Below are positions 7,453 through 13,893 of a stretch of DNA of 13,893 nucleotides, piece after piece; within the stretch, counting starts at the first letter, position 1, and each line of letters begins with the position of its first letter. The notes below the pieces were generated by a model, which ran no database searches, was not told the DNA's origin, and saw only the letters and a program-made list of their open reading frames with translations. The translations under genes were made by a program, and so were the position numbers. Location: the NCBI GenBank assembly GCA_013203015.1, contig JABMPO010000102.1, positions 1 to 13,893 on the forward strand, given 5' to 3'. The DNA is from Fidelibacterota bacterium (GTDB lineage: Bacteria; Fidelibacterota; Marinisomatia; Marinisomatales; TCS56).

Positions 7453-9747
7453 CTATTTGCTAGTAAGGGTCCAGGTTCCATCCCAGTCTTTACCGGGGGG
7501 GGATTTCTTCAGGTGCTCACAACGGGAAATATAGATTGCGGAGGGGTTTGTATTTCGACCGGGGAACATTATTTCCAGAGCTTCGGCTGCTTTAAAAACC
7601 TTGATTGCTTTTTTCCAATCCTGGTCAAGATATAATGCCTGCCCTTCATGAAAAGCGGCTACCGCCGCTGCGAGATTCGGGTCCAGCTTATCTTTTTTAG
7701 ATAATAGCTCATAAACTTTTACCGGTACGTTTTTACCTTTAACCCGTACATAATCGAGAAAACGCCATTCAAATCTATCCTTTACCGCCGCATAAGTTGT
7801 ATCCAAGACCTGGATATACACACCGTATTGTTTCGCAGAAGCCTCTAACCGCGAGGCAATATTAACCGTATCACCCATCATGGTGTAATTCATCCGCATT
7901 GTCGAGCCCATATTGCCGGTTACAATATCACCCGATCCTAACCCAATGCGGTGCTGCATATTGTGGACAATTTCCGGCCAGCCTTCTTCCGACTTCCACT
8001 TGGCACGTAAAACAGCCAGCTCCTGCTCCATCTCAAGCGCGGTCATACAAGCCTGGTATTCATGATCTTCAACCGGCATGGGGGAACCATAGAAAGCAAC
8101 AATTGAATCGCCAATATATTTATCAAGAGTGCCCTGGCGATTGAGTAATACGGTGGTCATCTCAGTTAAATACTCATTCATCAGGCTGACCATCTTCGTT
8201 GGTTCCAGCACTTCAGAAAACGAAGAAAAGCTCTGGATATCGGAGAAAAAGGCAGTGTGATAACCGGCATCACCACCTAGTTTGGGCTCCTGCTTGGATT
8301 CATACATCTGATCGATCAGTTCCGGTGAAATATAGGTACTGAAAGTAGACTTCAAAAATCGCTTGTCCTTTTCGGATACCAGAAAATTATACAGGAAAAC
8401 ACCCAGGTAAGTGGTTCCAACAGCCAGTATCGGACGAACGATTTCCCATACGGCTAAGTCAACCAGGAAACGGCTGTAAGCAAAAATAATCCAGCCAACT
8501 AATACAAACACCGGTACCAGCATGGCCAGGATCGGTTGTGCTATAATCAGTGAAACCAGAATACCAACCAGGAGACAAGTAATCACTATAACCCAGAAAT
8601 TGGCCTGTTTACTGACCAGTCGGATAAATTCATCATTCAGGATACTGTGCATTACGGTGGCATGGATCTCAACCCCGGCAAAGGTTTCCTGAACCGGTGT
8701 ATTCCGTAAATCCATCAGACCCGGCAGCGATGAGCCAACAATCGCGACCCGATCCTGCCAATATTCCGGCGGAAGCATCTCAGGATCGAAGCAGTACATA
8801 TAGGGTAAATAATAAAAGGTCTTAAAAAATCCGTAATAATTAACAAAAACACGCCCCTGTGCATCGATGGGCAGCTCCCGAACAATTTCGCCGGTGCGGT
8901 TGGTCAGGGTCAGGATCAATTTGTCGAAATCATAGGAGAAACCATCCGCAGGAACATCAAGGATATCCATGGCCGCCGCCATTACCAGCGATGGGTAAAC
9001 ATGTTGAGGACCCTCAAAAAAGATTGCGGTAGGCGCCCGTCGAATTATGCCATCTTCGTCCTGGGGGAAATTAGCGCTGCCGGCCCGCTGGGCGGCGGAT
9101 AACAGTTCCAAATGGGTATTTCCAATGCGATCCGCCCGGGGTAGGTGTTGAGCTTGTTCAATCGGCAGATCGAGAATATGCTGCTCATAAGCATAACCTT
9201 CCGGTTCACTGTCCATGGGATATAAAAATGTACTGGTGTCGGCAGCCTCAAAAACCAGAGCGTGGTAGGCCTTATTACTGGCGGCAGTAGATTCGACAAA
9301 TCTTGCGGGATCGTTGGAGATTAGGAACTGTTCGGTAGCCGCTGAAAGATCTTCAGTTGCTGGTGGGTTCTCAGAAACCAAGGCGTTTACCAAATCAAAA
9401 TTGAAGGAGTTTTCTGCATCGAAAATAATATCAAACAGTATGGCCTTGGGATTACCGGAAGTCACCACATCGATCAACTGGCCATGGTAGGCATGGGGCC
9501 AGTCCTTATAATTACCCAGGCCTTCTACCGAGCTGAGATCGATATCTATGATCACAATATCATCAATGGAAGCTTCTTCACTGTTAGCCACTTTGGCTTT
9601 CATGCGAGAATCGTAGGAACGGAATTCATAACCGTCTAAGACAGTTTTAAGGAAGAATCCATCCAGGTTGGTACCGATGGCGATCACCAAGCCGGCAATT
9701 AGACCAATCAGGGCACCGATGCCCGTGCGCTTCAACCAGTCAGGCAT
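7453..9747 (-). CDS. CHASE2-domain class III adenylate cyclase
   Basis: This 764-residue membrane sensor should make cAMP from ATP. An N-terminal membrane helix (about 9-28) leads into a large extracytoplasmic CHASE2 domain (about 30-375, with FDIIFD near 105-110 and RVAIVGSS near 333-340). A group of membrane helices (about 384-456) follows, then the cytosolic cyclase domain (about 495-682). Catalytic residues are all visible: metal-binding D503 (FFSDIQSF) and D547, adenine-selecting K543 (LDKYIGD) and T622 (NYTMMGD), and N629/R633 (VNIASR). Lys plus Thr is the adenylate-cyclase combination of many bacterial enzymes, so guanylate cyclase is less likely. A short TPR-like helical pair (about 693-727) follows. 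The ATG at 9747 has an AGGGGG-type binding site. It follows the FecR-domain gene by 30 bp, probably in one operon. A run of eight C in the coding strand (plus-strand 7495-7502) falls at residues 749-751. Confidence 0.93.
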   Translation of the reverse strand: MPDWLKRTGIGALIGLIAGLVIAIGTNLDGFFLKTVLDGYEFRSYDSRMKAKVANSEEASIDDIVIIDIDLSSVEGLGNYKDWPHAYHGQLIDVVTSGNPKAILFDIIFDAENSFNFDLVNALVSENPPATEDLSAATEQFLISNDPARFVESTAASNKAYHALVFEAADTSTFLYPMDSEPEGYAYEQHILDLPIEQAQHLPRADRIGNTHLELLSAAQRAGSANFPQDEDGIIRRAPTAIFFEGPQHVYPSLVMAAAMDILDVPADGFSYDFDKLILTLTNRTGEIVRELPIDAQGRVFVNYYGFFKTFYYLPYMYCFDPEMLPPEYWQDRVAIVGSSLPGLMDLRNTPVQETFAGVEIHATVMHSILNDEFIRLVSKQANFWVIVITCLLVGILVSLIIAQPILAMLVPVFVLVGWIIFAYSRFLVDLAVWEIVRPILAVGTTYLGVFLYNFLVSEKDKRFLKSTFSTYISPELIDQMYESKQEPKLGGDAGYHTAFFSDIQSFSSFSEVLEPTKMVSLMNEYLTEMTTVLLNRQGTLDKYIGDSIVAFYGSPMPVEDHEYQACMTALEMEQELAVLRAKWKSEEGWPEIVHNMQHRIGLGSGDIVTGNMGSTMRMNYTMMGDTVNIASRLEASAKQYGVYIQVLDTTYAAVKDRFEWRFLDYVRVKGKNVPVKVYELLSKKDKLDPNLAAAVAAFHEGQALYLDQDWKKAIKVFKAAEALEIMFPGRNTNPSAIYISRCEHLKKSPPGKDWDGTWTLTSK

Positions 9748-9777
9748 AATGCCCCCTTTTTACAGTTAAGTTTAACC

Positions 9778-10545
9778 TTATTCCTCGCCGTCCAGTTCTT
9801 TGTTCCATTGGACAAATTCATCGCCAGCATCCGTGACCTGATCGAATTTGAACATATTATATTTTCCATCTTTACGGACATTGATCTGCATTCCCTCAAC
9901 CAGGGTAATCCATTCTTCCAGACTGACCTCGTAGGGGCCGGCTACTTCAGTGGGGGCTAGTACTTCGGTCACTGGACCTAATTTGAACTTAGGCTTGCCG
10001 GTTGATTTTTCCTGATCCGCTTCGGCATCCAGATTGGTGGGTTGGTTAACATCAACTTTCCCCTCATAAACCAACACTGAACTTTCATCTTCGCCGGCGC
10101 TGGTGCGATAGACCGTTCCACGAATAGCCGCAACGGCCGTTGGGGTGCGAATCGATACATTCTTCTTTTCACCAAAAGCCGCTTTGGCGGACACCCAGGC
10201 ATTGCCTTTTTTTAAGGTGGCGTTGAATTCCTTGGTCATGGGCTTGACGTTGGCTGCCGTCAATACCAATTCCGAATTTTCGCCAATCCGCACTATCCCA
10301 CCACCAGTAAGTGTTATTTCACAACGGGATTTAACGGCAGTGCGAATCTGGTCATTTACATTGAGGGCTTGACGGGGCATGGCCCTGGACCAGTTTTCAG
10401 ACCCGGCCACAAGCACTTCCACTTTACCAAGCGGCAGGGTGATCTTGCCGAACTCGGCCGCCAGACCAATTTGAGAAATCAAAATGAGCGGAATAATTAA
10501 AGTTAACAGTGATTTTCTGACGGATTGTTTCACGGCAAGCCCCAT
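9778..10545 (-). CDS. FecR-domain exported protein
   Basis: This is a 255-residue protein with a typical Sec signal peptide: a basic start, a hydrophobic core (about residues 13-28) and a probable cleavage after LAA near residue 30. The mature part carries a FecR domain with RTAVKSRCEITLTGGG (68-83), GENSEL (88-93) and the hallmark RTPTAVAAIRGTVYRT (133-148). The C-terminal portion (about 170-255) is acidic and unassigned. There is no membrane helix after the signal, so this is not a TonB-type anti-sigma factor but a periplasmic or surface FecR protein. It sits 30 bp upstream of the CHASE2 cyclase, with which it is probably co-transcribed. It may bind a polymer or signal sensed by that protein (inference). 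The start is uncertain: the ATG at 10545 has no Shine-Dalgarno, while an in-frame GTG at 10533 gives MKQSVRKS and has GGGG at fair spacing. Confidence 0.9.
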   Translation of the reverse strand: MGLAVKQSVRKSLLTLIIPLILISQIGLAAEFGKITLPLGKVEVLVAGSENWSRAMPRQALNVNDQIRTAVKSRCEITLTGGGIVRIGENSELVLTAANVKPMTKEFNATLKKGNAWVSAKAAFGEKKNVSIRTPTAVAAIRGTVYRTSAGEDESSVLVYEGKVDVNQPTNLDAEADQEKSTGKPKFKLGPVTEVLAPTEVAGPYEVSLEEWITLVEGMQINVRKDGKYNMFKFDQVTDAGDEFVQWNKELDGEE

Positions 10546-10573
10546 TAATTATTTTTATTAATTATCGTTGTTT

Positions 10574-10581
10574 CAAATTTA
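10574..10581 (-). promoter_or_regulatory. Possible TAnnTTTG-type promoter element for the FecR/cyclase unit
   Basis: On the minus strand this reads TAAATTTG, an exact match to the Bacteroidetes -7 consensus TAnnTTTG, about 30-40 nt before the FecR start. The expected upstream TTTG at the usual 19-21 nt spacing is only partly matched (TGTG). A direct repeat ATTAATTAT lies between this element and the start (10544-10552 and 10557-10565). Confidence 0.3.
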
Positions 10582-10626
10582 ACATAACTAACCCAAATAA
10601 CCACAGTCGGGTCTAATAATAATGTG

Positions 10627-10650
10627 CCAGGCACTTAATTAAGTGCCTGG
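10627..10650. repeat. Perfect 24-bp palindrome (REP-like)
   Basis: The arm CCAGGCACTTAA is followed immediately by its exact reverse complement. With two further bases on one side, the left arm itself contains GTGCCAGGCAC, a second, nested inverted repeat, which is the build of short REP or MITE-like elements. It lies 26 bp past the stop of the large secreted protein and 46 bp beyond the promoter candidate of the FecR gene. It is not followed by a proper T-run on either strand, so it is not a typical intrinsic terminator, although an mRNA hairpin here could end or protect transcripts. No second copy is present in the window. Confidence 0.8.
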
Positions 10651-10676
10651 CCATTCACTATATATTTAAAGATCGT

Positions 10677-13600
10677 TTATTTAACCAATATCATTTTCTT
10701 GGTCTGGTTCAGCAACATCTGACCGGATGGGGATTTAATTCTGGTGGAATAGAAATAAATTCCACTGGCGACCCGCTGACCAGAATGATTTCTGCTGGAC
10801 CAGATATAATTATAATAACCGGCGGGCAGATATTCATTATTTACTATGGTTGCCACTTCTTTACCCAGCAGATTGTACACCACCAGATTGACAATCGCTT
10901 CATCTTGAATGGATATCTGGATTGTCGTCTTGGGATTGAAAGGATTGGGGAAGTTCTGGCTCAGGCTGTAGGCATCCGGATAAAGAGCCACACTGGCGTT
11001 GTTGGCATTCACAAAATCGCGGGTACCTGCTACCAGTCGAAACTCGCGTTTGGTATTGCTGCCGCCAATGGCATAATAATATCCTGGTTGACCACCCAGA
11101 TTCTGGGCCGTACGAATCGATTTATCGATCAGGAAGATGTCGAAGTCAGCCGGAATATCTTCGATGCCGGCAAAGGTCAGATTGACATTATTATTTACAT
11201 CGGATGCGATAACCTCGAAATCCCAGAAGTTACCTTCGGCATTCACTTTCTTGATATCGGTGGTATAGATATCACCGTTATCCGGCCAGTCGCGATTGTC
11301 GATCCGCAGAGAGACACCCTCGGGCAGCATGGGTGGCTCGAAATGGTCCCTGGCATCGTAGGTGTCTTCAGCCCGGTGCAATACACCGACCCGATTACTA
11401 TTATCCCTGACACGACCATTGCTGGCCGATATATCAATCAGCCACTCATCATCTTCCAGTACGTCAATTTCATTTGTCAGCAATTTTGCCATACCACCAT
11501 TTGATTTCCGTGGATCAATAAACAATTGACCTCCGTTGGCGGATTTATAGATGTATCCATACCACGGTTCAAGTTTGGTAGCGGCTACCCATTCACCATC
11601 CCAGGTGTAGAAGTTTCCGTTTCCATTTATGGAAACCTGATCCTGGTCGAATACATTTTCCAGCGGAATATCGAAATCGAAAGGATTACCAATAAAGACC
11701 CATTCGCCCAATGGTAAACTGATCTCAAACAATTCGTCGGTGGTTACCGAGCGCGACAGACCAGTGGAAATATTCATTCCAGCATCTTTAACAATCAGGA
11801 AATAACTCTTCCCGGGATCAATGGCATTAATATTGGCAAACTCAATCCAATCACCGGACCCGTAGCTGAAGAATCGCCATTTCTTAGAATCATAAGCGCC
11901 CAGGTCATCCACCAGTATATCATTAGGTGTCCGGTCAGCAGCTGTACCGGGGAAGGATAGTAATTGATAGTTGGCCACACTGGTCCCACTGGAAATACCG
12001 GTGGACCATCTCTTTGTTGAAGACAGTCCCTGGCCCGATATTGTCACCTCAACCGAATAAAATCCATCAACCGGTTTCGTGTTGATATTGCCGGCTCCGT
12101 CTTCGACTTCAAGATAGTATTCCAGACCAGTTGAGGTTACAAACGAACTGGCAATCTGATAAGAGGGCAATGTTTTCATATCCACTGGTGTCTGCCAGGT
12201 CATTTCACCACCTTTACGGTAGAACAATTCCGCGCGGGCTACCCCGGAAGCGGGATCGGCGAAAGAGGCTGAAATTGTCAATGGCGAGTTGACCGTTCCT
12301 TCCAGAACCTGGTTGTGGGTTATGACCGGGTCTGTGTAATCCACATTAAAAGATATAATTCCAATAGAAACTCCCGTCTCATTTAAGGCGCTATCTACCG
12401 CAAACACCGTAAGGGTATGACTTGATTCTGTTAAAGCAATCGGGGATTCCAGGGTGTCAAGAGCCGGGGGAACCGGGTAATCCACACCATCCAGGACAAC
12501 TCGGTAACGATACAAGCCGGCAGTAGCATCAGTGGTGGGGTTCCAGTCAAAGACCGGATTGCTGATTCTCAACCATTGATCAAGAGATGGATAAACCAGA
12601 TCAAATGCTTCAGGCGCTACATTATCCCACTTTGCTACCAGGTTAACGGCGTTATTCACATCCTCATTACCGGCATTGTCTTCCAACCATAGTCGGATAT
12701 TTGAGACACCCTGCGCATCGACGCTGGCGCCTTGTACACCATTAATATCCGGCATTGTAACATAGTAACTGGTAGTTTGGTCAACATCATAATGAGCACC
12801 AGCCACACCGGAGTGTTCGGGTGGGTTAGCCCATACCAAATCAAAACTGTTAGTGGACGTCCACACGGCCGGATCGATTACCGGATTTGTTACGGCGGCT
12901 GGGGCGATCACATCTTCAACAATGTAAGTAAAGTGTTTTTCAACAAAATTACCATCAAACACCGACTCGACCCGAACACCGAAATCAATCTGGGCTAACC
13001 AGGGGGCGTTGCTGTTAACAGTCAGTTCCAATTCAGCCTCGCCATCGGTGGTGACAGTTTCCTGATCATCAATGGAATATTCACTGGTTGGTGTAGGATT
13101 CCAGATCACGCTACTGCCATCTGAAACCAGGTTTCCAAACTGATCATGCACTTCAATCTCAAGCGTATCAGACTGTCCCTGTACCACATAAACCGTATCT
13201 GGCTTTTCCGAGGTGATCAATGTGGGAGCACCCGGCAGGACCGTAATTACGTCGGTGGTATCATCAAGGCTAAATACCGCCCGGTTGCTATTAAGCATTG
13301 GTAGTGGTGCAAATTCAACCAACTCCCTCCGCAGCTTGCTATACGATCTGATTTCTTTATCATTTCGTACCTCAATGGGAAAAACTTTACCAAAACTGGT
13401 AGCCGCTGTATAACCGCCTACATTTTCAACCCATATGCGAACTTTGTAGGTAATGTCAGATTGGGTTGTTGTAGTTAAAGTGTTGATAGCTTTTCCCTCC
13501 ACGATCTGGTCGGTAAGAGTGGAATCAAATTCCAAACTGCCTCCTGTTCCTTGGATTATCGACCAGTAAACCAGAACATCTTCCAGAGCCCAATCAAACC

Positions 13601-13893
13601 TGTCGTATACGGTTACTTCCAGTTGGACGGTATTTAAATCGGCTTCCGGATCCCGGTCGTAGTCATCGTCTACGACCAAGTTTAAGGGATGGTCATTAAT
13701 GATTCCTATTTGCTCACTACGACTCTCGATACCCTCACAGGTAGCTATAACTTGGTAATGTTGTCCAGCCATAAGCCATAATGAATCTGCCGTACGCAAA
13801 ACTACATTTGCCGAGCCATCTTCCGTTAGTGATGTCGGCTGTGAAAATGATAAACAACCCTCTCCGCCACCATTTATGGTGCCCAATGCCCAA
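10677..13893 (-). CDS. Large secreted Ig-like protein with type IX-type C-terminal sorting tail (partial)
   Basis: The C-terminal 1,071 residues are visible; the frame stays open through the right edge (residues WA precede the TTG at 13886), so the true start is outside. The N-terminal part has three Ig-like, invasin-type repeats (roughly 13892-13720, 13690-13380, 13260-12920; for example GTINGGGEG and WSIIQGTGGSLEF). Three Ig- or fibronectin-like modules follow (12910-12640, 12630-12340, 12340-12060) with VIAPAAVTNP, NVAPEAFDLVYPS and YYLEVEDGAGN. A beta-rich region (12050-11000) contains FIGNPFDFDIPLENV. The last ~100 residues form the Por-secretion sorting domain: SQNFPNPFNPKTTI, VYNLLGKEVATIV, LPAGYYNYIWSS, ASGIYFY and the terminal KKMILVK. 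Such tails direct proteins across the outer membrane to the surface in FCB bacteria. No catalytic motif is visible; an adhesin, surface-layer or stalk role is possible. Confidence 0.88.
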   Translation of the reverse strand, partial: WALGTINGGGEGCLSFSQPTSLTEDGSANVVLRTADSLWLMAGQHYQVIATCEGIESRSEQIGIINDHPLNLVVDDDYDRDPEADLNTVQLEVTVYDRFDWALEDVLVYWSIIQGTGGSLEFDSTLTDQIVEGKAINTLTTTTQSDITYKVRIWVENVGGYTAATSFGKVFPIEVRNDKEIRSYSKLRRELVEFAPLPMLNSNRAVFSLDDTTDVITVLPGAPTLITSEKPDTVYVVQGQSDTLEIEVHDQFGNLVSDGSSVIWNPTPTSEYSIDDQETVTTDGEAELELTVNSNAPWLAQIDFGVRVESVFDGNFVEKHFTYIVEDVIAPAAVTNPVIDPAVWTSTNSFDLVWANPPEHSGVAGAHYDVDQTTSYYVTMPDINGVQGASVDAQGVSNIRLWLEDNAGNEDVNNAVNLVAKWDNVAPEAFDLVYPSLDQWLRISNPVFDWNPTTDATAGLYRYRVVLDGVDYPVPPALDTLESPIALTESSHTLTVFAVDSALNETGVSIGIISFNVDYTDPVITHNQVLEGTVNSPLTISASFADPASGVARAELFYRKGGEMTWQTPVDMKTLPSYQIASSFVTSTGLEYYLEVEDGAGNINTKPVDGFYSVEVTISGQGLSSTKRWSTGISSGTSVANYQLLSFPGTAADRTPNDILVDDLGAYDSKKWRFFSYGSGDWIEFANINAIDPGKSYFLIVKDAGMNISTGLSRSVTTDELFEISLPLGEWVFIGNPFDFDIPLENVFDQDQVSINGNGNFYTWDGEWVAATKLEPWYGYIYKSANGGQLFIDPRKSNGGMAKLLTNEIDVLEDDEWLIDISASNGRVRDNSNRVGVLHRAEDTYDARDHFEPPMLPEGVSLRIDNRDWPDNGDIYTTDIKKVNAEGNFWDFEVIASDVNNNVNLTFAGIEDIPADFDIFLIDKSIRTAQNLGGQPGYYYAIGGSNTKREFRLVAGTRDFVNANNASVALYPDAYSLSQNFPNPFNPKTTIQISIQDEAIVNLVVYNLLGKEVATIVNNEYLPAGYYNYIWSSRNHSGQRVASGIYFYSTRIKSPSGQMLLNQTKKMILVK

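Noticed and set aside
10627..10650. Intrinsic terminator for the large secreted protein
   Set aside because: The hairpin is strong but no T-run follows it on the minus strand (CACATTATTATT), so I list it as a palindromic repeat instead.
10785..11504. 239-codon plus-strand reading frame
   Set aside because: It lies wholly antisense to the C-terminal part of the large secreted protein, whose sorting tail is clearly recognisable in the other strand; no start signal or family match.
13884..13886. TTG start of the large secreted protein
   Set aside because: The frame remains open to the window edge and the protein begins in mid Ig-like domain without a signal peptide, so the start must lie outside.

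Overview
The window most resembles a member of the FCB superphylum (Bacteroidetes relatives; candidate groups such as Marinimicrobia, KSB1 or Calditrichaeota fit, but I cannot choose among them). The clues are a very large secreted protein ending in a type IX-secretion-like sorting tail (NFPNPFNP... followed by a GxYxxxW and ASGIYFY-type strand pattern), a phosphohexomutase beginning with the SISGVRG form typical of that group, and a possible TAnnTTTG promoter. Base composition is moderate and coding density is high. I saw no tRNA, rRNA, CRISPR, integrase or insertion sequence, so the region looks chromosomal.

Layout. At the left edge, on the minus strand, lie the N-terminal part of a phosphoglucomutase/phosphomannomutase-family enzyme (1-404) and, upstream of it, rpsU (514-708), separated by a clear intrinsic terminator. 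A plus-strand pair follows: a multi-spanning membrane protein of unknown function (996-1805) and an SLC13-type permease with two cytosolic TrkA-C domains (1819-3624). Facing it is a minus-strand, translationally coupled pair: the tRNA methylthiotransferase MtaB (5608-6930) and an ABC-F ATPase (3722-5611), both linked to translation. A small XRE-type regulator (7142-7450) is transcribed rightwards from a palindrome-rich AT-rich promoter region.

The right half is on the minus strand: a very large Ig-like, sorting-tail secreted protein (10677 to beyond the right edge), a FecR-domain exported protein (9778-10545) and a CHASE2-sensor class III adenylate cyclase (7453-9747). FecR and CHASE2 proteins both place sensory domains outside the inner membrane. 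The cyclase has the full set of metal, adenine-selecting and transition-state residues, so this looks like an envelope-to-cAMP signalling unit. The cyclase ends only 2 bp from the end of the XRE gene, tail to tail.

Most genes are ordinary family members. The parts most worth a second look are the FecR/CHASE2 cyclase module, the unknown membrane protein paired with the permease, the unusually perfect Shine-Dalgarno of rpsU, the perfect 24-bp REP-like palindrome at 10627-10650, and the operator-like repeats in front of the XRE gene. I did not find a convincing, entirely new system.
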